In this document: positions 9,159-24,455 of the stretch, piece by piece
How the letters are laid out: every line of letters starts with the position of its first letter
Position numbering within the stretch: the stretch's first letter is position 1
Program-made: the position numbers and the translations under genes
Assembly: GCF_007741475.1 (NCBI RefSeq)
Contig: NZ_CP036261.1
Coordinates: 4,713,798-4,777,797 of the forward strand
Origin: Rosistilla ulvae
GTDB lineage: Bacteria > Planctomycetota > Planctomycetia > Pirellulales > Pirellulaceae
Length of the DNA stretch: 64,000 nt
Direction: 5' to 3'
Notes under the pieces: model-generated
Database searches by the model: none
What the model was told of the DNA's origin: nothing
Seen by the model: the letters and a program-made list of their open reading frames with translations, nothing else

Positions 9159-9172
9159 GGCTTTCTGTCCGC
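9159..9172. repeat. 14-bp direct repeat, right copy
   Basis: Second copy of GGCTTTCTGTCCGC (first at 8598-8611), ending 3 nt before the stop codon of the FAD oxidoreductase gene on the minus strand. Confidence 0.6.
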
Positions 9173-9175
9173 GGC

Positions 9176-10879
9176 TTACGTCCACTCGGTTGCCATCCCT
9201 TGCTTGCGGATCTGGTTTTGAAAGTCGGCCAGCCGTTTTGGGTTCGCTCGAATCGCGTGAGGCGTCTGATGGGTTTGCATCGCGTGAGCGACCAGAGCCC
9301 CGGCCGCTTCGCCGATTCCCCATTCGACCGGATGCAGGCGATAGCAGCCGTTGGTGACGTGTGTCGTGCCGATATTCTTGCAGGCGGGAATCAGATTGCG
9401 CATCCGAACCGGCAGCAGCGCCCCGAGTGGAACTTGAAATTGCAGCGATGCGAAATCGATGTAGTTGTTGCCGGCGGAAGTGGGATGCAAATCGATTGGA
9501 TAGCTGCCGATACCGACGGAATCTTCGAAACGGGCAGCCTTCACGCTCTTGATCGATTTCCCACTGACGGCCGCTCGCTGCTCTCGTCCGACGTGCTCTT
9601 CCAGGACCGTAAACTCCCCTCGAATCCGCCGCGACTCTCGCACATACGGCGCCATGGCCATACCGTCTTCGGTACCGACGAGATCGCCCCGCAAACGCAG
9701 GCCGGGGAAGCCGGTCCCGCCATCGCGGCGCGGCGCTTCGGTCTGCAACCAATACAGCAGCGCTAGGCTCAGCTGTTTCGCCCGGGCGACGTGCTGCGCA
9801 GCCTGCTCCTCGGTCACACCCACAAGATTGCCCAGCAGGTAATCGTTCTGCGGCCAATTGATCAGACTGATATCGCCGGCGAAATGCCCCGGTTCAAACA
9901 GCGTCGCGTCGATGATCCGCCGATAGGTCCAGAGGTTCAATGCACCATCGACCGACTTGCCTCCCGCCGGATCAAAGCCCAGCTTTTTGGGAACGCCCGT
10001 CGGTGGGTGGGTGTAGGTGAAGTCGAGCAGCTTGCCCGGCCAAGGGGGAGTCAATTGGGGAACGTAGTCACGCCAGAATCGATATTCTTCGGGGCGATCG
10101 ATCGTGTGGTTTTCACCGGCCAGATGATCGATGGCAAAGCAGACGGTGAACGCCTGCTGGTTGTTCGGATCGGCGACCTCCGCCGCGTGCATCTCGTTAG
10201 TCTCCGACTGCGCTTCCGCTCCGGTGACAAACTCGGTTTGGGTCAACGGCAACAGATCGCCAAGCTCCGACGCATCGATGAAATACTTGCCACGCAAGAC
10301 CGTCGCTTCACCGGTCTTCGCGCTGCGAACGCTCACCGCCGACACGCGGTCGCGATCAACTTCCGCGGACGTCGGCACATGTTGCAGCAACACGACCAAT
10401 TGCCCCGATTGCTCGTAGGGCATCAGCCATTGTTCCAGAACGGCTAACGCCACCCGCGGTTCGCAGCACAGCTTTGAAACGTTCCCGTTGCCGGGGTTCA
10501 GTCGCGGGTTGGCGCGGGCGGCGTCGGTCAACGGATAGTGATCGCGATAGTATTGGCGAATCTGCGACCGGAAGTTGCGATACGACTGATTTGCACCGTT
10601 CGTTTCGATTCGGGCGTTCTCGTCTGGCGGAACTGCTTGGCTTGTCAACTGGCCACCGATCCATTCGGTCGGTTCGGTCATGACCACTTTAACACCACTG
10701 CGAAGCGCGGCGATCGCTGCGGCACATCCGCCAAGGCCACCGCCGATGATCACGACGTCCGCCTCTCGTTCCGGTTCGGACTGGGCGAACAGAGGAGCGG
10801 GCATCGACGCGACCGAGGCAGCCGCCAAACTGGCTTGGATCCAGCCCCGGCGGTTGATGTTGCTGTTCGAGATATTCAT
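9176..10879 (-). CDS. FAD-dependent oxidoreductase with Tat-like signal
   Basis: 567 residues. The N-terminus NRRGWIQASLAAASVASMPA looks like a twin-arginine signal, so export in folded form with FAD bound is likely. The dinucleotide-binding motif follows at once (DVVIIGGGLGGCAAAIAAL), then EPTEWIGGQLTSQ as in the gene at 1-1695. The length is normal for the planctomycete FAD_oxidored family. Near the C-terminus, IPACKNIGTTHVTNGCYRLHPVEWGIGEA supplies the second cofactor-contact region. The substrate is unknown. It converges with the sulfatase gene across a repeat-rich spacer and is divergent from the Gfo/Idh gene. Confidence 0.85.
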   Translation of the reverse strand: MNISNSNINRRGWIQASLAAASVASMPAPLFAQSEPEREADVVIIGGGLGGCAAAIAALRSGVKVVMTEPTEWIGGQLTSQAVPPDENARIETNGANQSYRNFRSQIRQYYRDHYPLTDAARANPRLNPGNGNVSKLCCEPRVALAVLEQWLMPYEQSGQLVVLLQHVPTSAEVDRDRVSAVSVRSAKTGEATVLRGKYFIDASELGDLLPLTQTEFVTGAEAQSETNEMHAAEVADPNNQQAFTVCFAIDHLAGENHTIDRPEEYRFWRDYVPQLTPPWPGKLLDFTYTHPPTGVPKKLGFDPAGGKSVDGALNLWTYRRIIDATLFEPGHFAGDISLINWPQNDYLLGNLVGVTEEQAAQHVARAKQLSLALLYWLQTEAPRRDGGTGFPGLRLRGDLVGTEDGMAMAPYVRESRRIRGEFTVLEEHVGREQRAAVSGKSIKSVKAARFEDSVGIGSYPIDLHPTSAGNNYIDFASLQFQVPLGALLPVRMRNLIPACKNIGTTHVTNGCYRLHPVEWGIGEAAGALVAHAMQTHQTPHAIRANPKRLADFQNQIRKQGMATEWT

Positions 10880-11327
10880 GGCAGGAGGAGTGCGAAGGTG
10901 GGATCGGGGGATGACTTTGGTGAACGGCGACGGTGACGACGTCCAACCTCGTGAGTGTCGGATCGATCATCATACCGAGACTTGTACGACATCTCCAGTC
11001 TTTTTGACGGCTACGTTTCCGTCGCCCCCGTCACCGCAGACACCACGCAGCGATTGCACTCCGCTGCCCCGGGGGCCCAATGCCCCGCAAGGGCGATCGG
11101 GGCGTGATTTACGTCGCACAACCGATACCGATCTCGATTTTCCAATTGGGATTGGAGGGTAAAAGCTGACGATCGTGCAGCAGGGGCCGATCTTGGTTAT
11201 TATTAGGCCTGCATAAAAAACGCTTTTGGCGGCTGGCTGGCCAATGCTGACACATCAAGGGTGCCAGCTGCCACGCTGACACTGTAAAAACAGTTTAAAA
11301 ATCAATGACTCCATAAGGATTTGCCTC
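10880..11327. other. Divergent intergenic region
   Basis: 448 bp between two divergent starts. It must hold promoters for both the FAD oxidoreductase and the Gfo/Idh genes. Visible details are an AT-rich patch (GGTTATTATTAGG, near 11195), a small ACTGT-AAAA-ACAGT hairpin at 11281-11294 and a TAAGGA ribosome-binding site before 11328. No gene is supported. Confidence 0.5.
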
Positions 11328-12701
<1,374 letters not shown>

Positions 12702-12721
12702 CCGCTTGCCGGCGTTCGCTC

Positions 12722-12741
12722 AGCCGCCACACTCGGCGGCT
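12722..12741. terminator. Hairpin between convergent genes
   Basis: AGCCGCC and GGCGGCT form a 7-bp GC stem with loop ACACTC, just after the Gfo/Idh stop codon and facing the convergent PQQ-like gene. There is no clear T-run, so a terminator role is only plausible. Confidence 0.35.
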
Positions 12742-12801
12742 GTCGCGCTGGCTGACAATTTCGCGAACCCGCGTCACGCAATATCGTGGCGCGTGGCGAA
12801 C

Positions 12802-14121
12802 CTACTTTTCATCTTCCGCCGAGATCGCGTACAGCTTGTCGCCGCGGCGGAGAATCAAATAGGGCGATGCGGCGGCAGCAGCATACAAAACGCTGCCGCT
12901 GCGAACGCCTTCGCCCGATTCGGCTTCTGCATCCCAGCAGCGATTGCTGGCGATCTCTTTGCCCTCGGTCAACGAGACGACCGAGGTCGTTCCCTTGTTG
13001 CCGAACAGATAGATCCGGTCTCCCGAAACGATCGGCGTCGCCCAGATCCCGCCCGCGGCGGTCCGAGCGATCGATACCTGATCGCCGGTCTGCAGGTCCA
13101 ATCGGTACAGGACTCCAGTGCGGTTGACGATCGCCGCGGTCTCGCCGGCAACGACGGGGCTTCCGAAAGTGGAAGTCGCTTTTTTCGCTTGCCACTTATA
13201 GGCGGCGGTGAACTTGCCATCCTCCCCCTTGCTGATTTCGATCAGCCCGTTGGACGCTGCCGCAGCCCCGGCGGCGGTCTCGCCTCGCCCATCCGAAGCG
13301 CCGATCAAGAACTGTCCGTCGCCAACAGGCATCGGCGTGCACGAGGTGTTGTTGGAGATCTCGTCGAATTCCCACAACCGCTCGCCGCTGGCGGGATCGA
13401 GTCCCACGATCTTGCCGCTGGCGCTGCAGACCAAATGGTGCGACGAACCAACGGGGATCAAGCGAGGCGATGCCCATGAGGTCGCACCGACACCCGGAGC
13501 CTTCCAAACCACTTCGCCATCGGTTTTGTTGAGTGCCAAGATGTACGGCTCTTCGCCTCGTTCAACCCACACAAAAACCAAGTGGTTGTTCTGTTCCAAC
13601 GAAGCGGACAAACCGTGCCGCGCTTCGATCTTGCCATACTCCGCCACCAGGTCTTTCTGCCACAGCATTTTCCCTTCGGGGGACAACGCGATCAATGCGC
13701 CTCCTTCGAAAAAGGCGATGTAGCCGGTGTCGGTCGCGATGGCTGTCGGAGCGGCTCGGCTGACCATCGGCGTGTTCTTAAAGGGAGATGGATTCTTCAG
13801 ATCGACCTGCCATCGCAGATCGCCACTAGCGCAGTCGTATGCCGACACGTGGTAGTCGTCTTTGTTCTCGCCGCTGGTCGACGTGACGACGATCTGGTCG
13901 TGAGCCACGATGGGAGCGGATTGGCCGTAGCCGACGATATCGGCGGTCCAAGCGATGTTCTGATCGGGAGCCCAATGCGTCGGCAGCTTCACTTCCGCAG
14001 CGACAGCCTGCCCGCCGTTTTGAAACTCAGGCCAACTCGGCGGCGCGGCGACCACATCGATCGCGGCGGCAAAGGAAACAAGAAGCCCCAGAGGGAGCGA
14101 GAATCGATGAAAATCGGACAT
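12802..14121 (-). CDS. Exported PQQ-like beta-propeller protein
   Basis: 439 residues with a signal peptide (LPLGLLVSFAAAIDVVAA). Repeated propeller blades carry the PQQ/BamB-like pattern: SAYDCASGDLRWQVDL, ALNKTDGEVVWKAPG, GLDPASGERLWEFDE, RLDLQTGDQVS. Planctomycetes encode many such outer-membrane-assembly-factor-BamB-like proteins. They may be scaffolds or quinoprotein-like enzymes, and cofactor binding cannot be told from the sequence. A near-palindrome resembling a Fur box lies 87 nt upstream. The next minus-strand gene upstream ends 213 nt away, so this gene probably has its own promoter. Confidence 0.8.
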   Translation of the reverse strand: MSDFHRFSLPLGLLVSFAAAIDVVAAPPSWPEFQNGGQAVAAEVKLPTHWAPDQNIAWTADIVGYGQSAPIVAHDQIVVTSTSGENKDDYHVSAYDCASGDLRWQVDLKNPSPFKNTPMVSRAAPTAIATDTGYIAFFEGGALIALSPEGKMLWQKDLVAEYGKIEARHGLSASLEQNNHLVFVWVERGEEPYILALNKTDGEVVWKAPGVGATSWASPRLIPVGSSHHLVCSASGKIVGLDPASGERLWEFDEISNNTSCTPMPVGDGQFLIGASDGRGETAAGAAAASNGLIEISKGEDGKFTAAYKWQAKKATSTFGSPVVAGETAAIVNRTGVLYRLDLQTGDQVSIARTAAGGIWATPIVSGDRIYLFGNKGTTSVVSLTEGKEIASNRCWDAEAESGEGVRSGSVLYAAAAASPYLILRRGDKLYAISAEDEK

Positions 14122-14207
14122 TTGTAGACTCAGCGGCAGTAGGTGATGATGCGAACCCGTTGGAGCTGGCTACAAATACGTTGGCTGGCTGGGCTTTTTA
14201 AATTTCG

Positions 14208-14230
14208 CTAATGAGAATGCATCTCATTAG
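14208..14230. promoter_or_regulatory. Fur-like inverted repeat upstream of PQQ-like gene
   Basis: CTAATGAGA and TCTCATTAG are perfect 9-bp arms separated by ATGCA, 87 nt upstream of the PQQ-like start. The AATGAGAAT..ATCTCATT pattern resembles Fur-family boxes, although the classical box has a 1-nt centre. The surrounding bases are AT-rich, which suits a promoter. Confidence 0.4.
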
Positions 14231-14334
14231 GCTGCCGATTGTCACCGGCCGCGTCCCGTCTGTCAATGACAACCTTTTCGCGAGATCGCAAAACTATCAC
14301 TCCCCGCGGGTCGGAGCTGGTCCGATGAAGGAAG

Positions 14335-16794
<2,460 letters not shown>

Positions 16795-16866
16795 GAGATT
16801 CCGTAATCAATCGAGACGCTGTCGAGAAAGTGACCGTCGGGAGCAAGTTTAATCACCGCCGCTTCG

Positions 16867-17742
16867 CTACTGTTCAGGATCGCGAGCGAATGAAAATTCA
16901 TTGCAGCCATGCCCAATCGATGTGGTCATTTCCTGGAGCACGAACCCGCGGTCGCGGACAAAGCGAAATATCTCTTCGGGCCGAGCGACCTCAAACGGCC
17001 AACCTCCTACCCAATCGACCAAGTCGTACCATCCATGCATCCCACGAGCCTGAGTCTCGCGTGCCCAGTTGAGCAGCGGCACAAACGGGTTGCGCAAGGT
17101 AAGCAATCGCAAACAGCAAGCGACTAACGTTACGGCAAACCGATTCGCAAACGCGGCGGATCCGATCGCACAAACATAGAGAGGCCGAGCGAACGCGGGG
17201 AGGCGTTGGTAAATCCTCTTGACAATTAGCCACGTTCGCGAAACATACAGCTGATCATTGTAGATCGCCAGAACCAGCGAACCACCTGGTTTCACATGGC
17301 GACACAAGTTTGCAATCGCCGTCCACATGTCGCCGGTGTGATGTGCAACGCCCCAACAGTAAACAACGTCGAATTGTCCAAGCGTGTCGAGGAAATCTTG
17401 ATCCAAAAGTGAACCAGATAGAACCTGCCAATTTTCAGCGTTGTCACCGTATTGCGACTTCACCCGCTCGGTGCAGGCACGCGATTCGCTGTCGACATCG
17501 AATGAGACAACGGCGGCTCCGAGTCGATGTGCCGCGAGACTAAACAAACCGCTTCCGCTGCCGGCATCCAGGAACCGACATTCCTCGAGATCGTCTCTTC
17601 GCAACAATCGACGCAATGACTCTTCGGCGGCCTCAATGCGTTCTTCATTCAGGTTTGCTAAGAAACTCGCCCAATTCCTTCCAAATGCGAAGGGAGTCTC
17701 TCGATCGTTCGTCGACGCGGTCGCTTCCTCTTCAATAGTCAT
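16867..17742 (-). CDS. Class I SAM-dependent methyltransferase
   Basis: 291 residues. Motif I is FLDAGSGSGLFSLAA (residues 58-70). Motif II ends in SFDVDSES, motif IV is FDVVYCWGVAHHT and motif V is HVKPGGSLVLAIYN. The C-terminal part has hydrophobic helices (AVTLVACCLRLL), unusual for a purely soluble enzyme, and a MHGWYDLVDW segment seen in lipid- or sugar-linked methyltransferases. The substrate is unknown. It follows the large PVC cytochrome-like gene on the same strand by 115 nt. Confidence 0.82.
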   Translation of the reverse strand: MTIEEEATASTNDRETPFAFGRNWASFLANLNEERIEAAEESLRRLLRRDDLEECRFLDAGSGSGLFSLAAHRLGAAVVSFDVDSESRACTERVKSQYGDNAENWQVLSGSLLDQDFLDTLGQFDVVYCWGVAHHTGDMWTAIANLCRHVKPGGSLVLAIYNDQLYVSRTWLIVKRIYQRLPAFARPLYVCAIGSAAFANRFAVTLVACCLRLLTLRNPFVPLLNWARETQARGMHGWYDLVDWVGGWPFEVARPEEIFRFVRDRGFVLQEMTTSIGHGCNEFSFARDPEQ

Positions 17743-17857
17743 AGAATTGCCATCGATTTGAATTCAGCTGACGAACGGTCTCTAGAAACCGCATTGGTAA
17801 CGAAGAACGACAGACGGCAATAAAATGCCAAGAGACATATTCTATCAGAACCAAACA

Positions 17858-21193
<3,336 letters not shown>

Positions 21194-21312
21194 ACGAGGT
21201 GCTCTTTGAGGAGAGGTTGAATTTATCGAACGGGCTCGTTGGGGAGCGCGTGATCGACGAAGATCGCAAAACTAGCCGTAGGTAGGCGTCGTGCGCCACC
21301 GACGGTTTTCAT

Positions 21313-22026
21313 TTCACCCTACTCCAAACGCAGTTTGCGGGGGAGGGTCGAACCAGCGAAGCGAAGTTCGGGGAGGGGCGTCGCGTGGCGATCGATAAAG
21401 TTCGAAACGTCGGAAAACCCTCCCCGGAAAACACCGCTGAACGCTTGTTTCCCGACCCTCCCTGGCTTCGCCGGGCGGGTGAATTGCATTGCACTTCACC
21501 CTCCCCAAACGCAGTTTGCGGGGGAGGGTCGAACCAGCGAAGCGAAGTTCGGGGAGGGGCGTCACGAGGCGCTCGCTAATGTTCGAAACGTCGGTAGGCC
21601 CTCCCCGGAAAACACCGCTGAACGCTTGTTTTCCGACCCTCCCTGGCTTCGCCGGGCGGGTGAATTGTATCGCACTTCATCCTCCCCAAACGCAGTTTGC
21701 GGGGGAGGGTCGAACCAGCGAAGCGAAGTTCGGGGAGGGGCGTCACGAGGCGCTCGCTAATGTTCGAAACGTCGGTAGGCCCTCCCCGGAAAACACCGCT
21801 GAACGCTTGTTTCCCGACCCTCCCTGGCTTCGCCGGGCGGGTGAATTGCATTGCACTTCACCCTCCCCAAACGCAGTTTGCGGGGGAGGGTCGAACCAGC
21901 GAAGCGAAGTTCGGGGAGGGGCGTCACGAGGCGCTCGCTAATGTTCGAAACGTCGGTAGGCCCTCCCCGGAAAACATCGCTAAACGCTTGTTTTCCGACC
22001 CTCCCTGGCTTCGCCGGGCGGGTGAA
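21313..22026. repeat. Four-copy tandem array of 181-bp units
   Basis: Units start at 21313 (182 bp, the most divergent), 21495, 21676 and 21857 (the last ends at about 22026). Each begins TTCACCCTCCCCAAACGCAG and ends CGGGCGGGTGAA, so the ends are roughly complementary (TTCACCC/GGGTGAA). Inside are hairpin-forming pairs such as CTCCCC..GGGGAG around AAACGCAGTTT. Copies 2-4 are almost identical. Since 181 is not a multiple of three, the open frames crossing the array differ in frame from copy to copy and are not genes. Confidence 0.85.
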
Positions 22027-22248
22027 GGCGGGGGCGCAGCAGTCGCGAAGCGACGGCATGCACTAGCCAGGGACGCAAGTCCCTGGTTAAAAAAAACGCA
22101 CCCCCGTAGTCGCGAAGCGACGTCATGCGCCGGGATTCGTGCACCTGTCGTCGCTTCGCGACTGCGGTGTGAAGCGGACTGATTCGCCTGATTCCTGGGA
22201 CTTGCGTCCCAGGCTTCTACATTCCGTGGCTTCGCCACTGGACGGGGC
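22027..22248. repeat. Composite inverted repeat inside the array
   Basis: AGTCGCGAAGCGAC appears twice (near 22045 and 22110) and once inverted as GTCGCTTCGCGACT (near 22150). GGGACGCAAGTCCC (near 22068) is matched inverted by GGGACTTGCGTCCC (near 22197). The segment separates copy 4 of the 181-bp array from a truncated fifth copy. It is non-coding. Confidence 0.6.
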
Positions 22249-22316
22249 AAGCCCTCCCGGAAAACATCGCTGAACGCTTGTTTCCCGACCCTCGCAGCTT
22301 CGCCGGGCGGGTGAAA
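22249..22316. repeat. Truncated fifth copy of the 181-bp unit
   Basis: The second half of the array unit (CCTCCCGGAAAACATCGCTG to CGCCGGGCGGGTGAA) is present, with a small deletion relative to copies 1-4. The first half is missing and replaced by the composite inverted repeat. Confidence 0.7.
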
Positions 22317-22338
22317 CGACTCGCCGTTTGCGCGTCGA

Positions 22339-23442
22339 CTATTCGTCGGCGACGTTGACGTAGACCTTCAACGCACTGGCATCTTCGACCAACAGACGCA
22401 TCATCTCTTTGTAGTTGTCCAGGCCGTCGACGGGGCTGGTTAGGATCTTTTCCAACACGCTCGGGAACATCATCTCGCCCAATGCCAGATCGCGGATGCC
22501 CATCTCGAAGTGGTCGCGGTTGGCGTTCACGCTGCCGACCAACAACTTGTTGCCAAGGACCCAGTTGATGTTGATCTCGTCGGTTGGCAAGGTGTGCGTC
22601 TTGTCGCCGCCGGTGATGCTGGTCCAGACCAGGACGCCGTTGTGTCCCAGGTGCTTCATCGCATCGAAGGCCAACTGGCTGCTGCCGGTCGCGTCGACGA
22701 TCAATTCTGGCTTGCCGGTCTGCTTGACCAACTCTTCCAGCGGCGTCTGCTTGGTGCTTACGTATTTGGCTTCCATCCCCTCGACGATCTCGCTCTTCAA
22801 GTTCGGCGCTTCGCCGCGAGCGATCGTGTAAACGTCCAGGCCACGCAGTTTCAAGATCAGCGTCGTCAGCAGACCGATCTGACCGCTTCCCAAAACGTAA
22901 GCCACCTCGGGACGCCAGACCTTCATCCGACGTTGGGCTTCATACGCTTGGTGAACCGCCTTGGCAGCGCAGCTCATCGGTTCCATCAGCACGTGCAAGT
23001 GCTTCAGACCCTGCGGCACGCGAACGATGTAGTCCTCGGCGTCGACAAAGTATTCGGTCAAGAAACCGTGACGCAGGTTGATACCGCGCTCATAATAGGT
23101 CTCTTCGCTTGTCATGTCGTAGGTGCCGATCTGGTCGTAGATCGAACCACCGGGGCGGCGAACGGTGGCTGTTACATAGTCGCCTGGCTTAAAGCGACGT
23201 ACCTTCGACCCAACCGCTTCGACAACGCCAAAGGATTCGTGGCCGAGAACCAGGTATTCGAATCCGGGAGGTGCATTGCCGTACAACGCATCGTTGATCT
23301 CGCGGTCGGTCGCATCGACTCCCACTTTTAAGACACGAACCAACACCCCCTTCTCGTCCGGAATATCGGACACCTTTGGCATGGGGATATCTTCGAGGTG
23401 GACGCTGTTAGGCTTTCCAGGCGTGACGGCGACGGCTTTCAT
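22339..23442 (-). CDS. Glucose 1-dehydrogenase, archaeal-type zinc-dependent MDR family
   Basis: 367 residues, the usual length for this family. The pattern [18 protein letters not shown] matches archaeal glucose dehydrogenases. The catalytic zinc ligands appear to be Asp43, His68 and Glu154 (VGVDATD, LGHES, LMEPMS). Asp replaces the usual Cys, as known for haloarchaeal glucose dehydrogenase. The segment that normally holds the structural-zinc cysteines (about 98-120) has none. The NAD(P)-binding motif is [10 protein letters not shown]. The expected reaction is NAD(P)+-dependent oxidation of glucose or a related sugar to the lactone. It is divergent from the suf operon and shares an upstream palindrome with it. 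Confidence 0.82.
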   Translation of the reverse strand: MKAVAVTPGKPNSVHLEDIPMPKVSDIPDEKGVLVRVLKVGVDATDREINDALYGNAPPGFEYLVLGHESFGVVEAVGSKVRRFKPGDYVTATVRRPGGSIYDQIGTYDMTSEETYYERGINLRHGFLTEYFVDAEDYIVRVPQGLKHLHVLMEPMSCAAKAVHQAYEAQRRMKVWRPEVAYVLGSGQIGLLTTLILKLRGLDVYTIARGEAPNLKSEIVEGMEAKYVSTKQTPLEELVKQTGKPELIVDATGSSQLAFDAMKHLGHNGVLVWTSITGGDKTHTLPTDEININWVLGNKLLVGSVNANRDHFEMGIRDLALGEMMFPSVLEKILTSPVDGLDNYKEMMRLLVEDASALKVYVNVADE

Positions 23443-23633
23443 AAGTGTCTCAGTTAGGTAAATTTTTGAGTGGTTAAAAAGATCCCGACTCGGCGGTGCG
23501 ACAATTCAGCGGAAACTCGAATTAAAAAGCGACCAAGGGTGCACATCACTCCATTGATTGCATATAAGCCGACGCGGGTCGCCCCATCGTAGCAGCGGAT
23601 TGCTGCTATTTGGAGTGGGCTTCTTGCGGGGCG

Positions 23634-23662
23634 AATTTATTTTTGACAGGGTCCGTTGTCAA
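23634..23662 (-). promoter_or_regulatory. Candidate sigma70-type promoter for glucose dehydrogenase
   Basis: On the minus strand TTGACA (complement of 23657-23662) and TAAATT (complement of 23634-23639) are spaced by 17 bp. Transcription would start near 23627 and give a leader of about 185 nt before the dehydrogenase ATG. Confidence 0.45.
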
Positions 23663-23665
23663 AAA
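23640..23665. promoter_or_regulatory. 9-bp inverted repeat, candidate SufR operator
   Basis: TTTTTGACA (23640-23648) and TGTCAAAAA (23657-23665) are perfect arms around GGGTCCGT. The arms contain a TTGACA -35-like hexamer on each strand, so a bound dimer would cover the -35 regions of both divergent transcription units. It lies 59 nt upstream of the SufR-like start. On the plus strand the -10 position is poor (GATCGA). Confidence 0.5.
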
Positions 23666-23723
23666 GATCGAATGCCCTTAGAGTGAAGAGAGCAAAGCTT
23701 CTCGCACTCTCCGATCGGACCCC

Positions 23724-24371
23724 ATGAATCCTACGCAACCAACGACCGACGTTCGCCAAGTCGACCGGCAGTTGTTGGATCAGCTGAGGCGACATGAATC
23801 GATGGTGATCGCGGATCTTGTCGATGCGATGGGAGTGACCGCCACGGCGGTTCGCCAACGAATCGACAGGATGCTCGAGATGGGATTGGTCCAACGGACC
23901 AAGATCAGCGGCGGCCGCGGGCGACCGAGTTTTGCCTACATGCTCAGTCCTGCGGGACACCGCCAGGCGGGTGCCGATCCGGGCCAACTTGCGGTGGCAA
24001 TGTGGCAAGCGATCAGCGAATTGCCCGACCCGGAAAGTCGCAAGTGGCTGCTGCAGCGGATCGCCCAACGCGTGGGGGCGGAATACCGCGAGCAACTGGC
24101 GGACAGCAGTTTAGCGAATCGGATGGATTCGATGTCGCATTTGCTAGCGGAGAAGCGGATTTTGGCGGAATTTTCCAACGACGGCAGCCTGCCCGTTTTG
24201 GACGTTCACGCCTGTCCCTACCCCGACCTGACCGACGAAGGCGAGCGACGCGACATGTGTCACTTAGAACAAGAGATGTTGAGCGAGGCTTTGGGGCAAC
24301 CGATGGAGCTGTCTCGCTGCCAATTAGACGGGCATTCGTGTTGTCAATTTGCTCCCGTACCAAGCCAATAA
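23724..24371 (+). CDS. sufR: SufR-like Fe-S-sensing transcriptional regulator
   Basis: 215 residues. An N-terminal winged helix-turn-helix (about 15-75, SMVIADLVDAMGVTATAVRQRIDRM) is followed by a basic wing (SGGRGRPSFAY). The C-terminal domain has cysteines at 164, 179, 199, 206 and 207 in the contexts HACPYPDL, DMCHLE, SRCQLDGHSCCQF, the arrangement expected for cluster ligands in SufR-type regulators. SufR represses suf genes in cyanobacteria and actinobacteria when its cluster is intact. Here it is the first gene of a suf operon, 84 nt before sufC, with a palindromic operator candidate just upstream. The symbol rests on family resemblance plus context. Confidence 0.82.
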   Translation: MNPTQPTTDVRQVDRQLLDQLRRHESMVIADLVDAMGVTATAVRQRIDRMLEMGLVQRTKISGGRGRPSFAYMLSPAGHRQAGADPGQLAVAMWQAISELPDPESRKWLLQRIAQRVGAEYREQLADSSLANRMDSMSHLLAEKRILAEFSNDGSLPVLDVHACPYPDLTDEGERRDMCHLEQEMLSEALGQPMELSRCQLDGHSCCQFAPVPSQ

Positions 24372-24455
24372 CCGACCAAACGAACCGACAGCGGCCCCCC
24401 AATGGGCGGCACGCCAAGTGCGGTTTAGTTTAGAGAACTAGGAATCGAAGAAATC

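Noticed and set aside
21335-22182. Several mutually similar open frames of 60-160 codons in the repeat array
   Set aside because: They repeat the same peptide in shifting frames because the 181-bp unit is not a multiple of three, and they start and stop inside palindromes. No ribosome-binding site or domain supports them.
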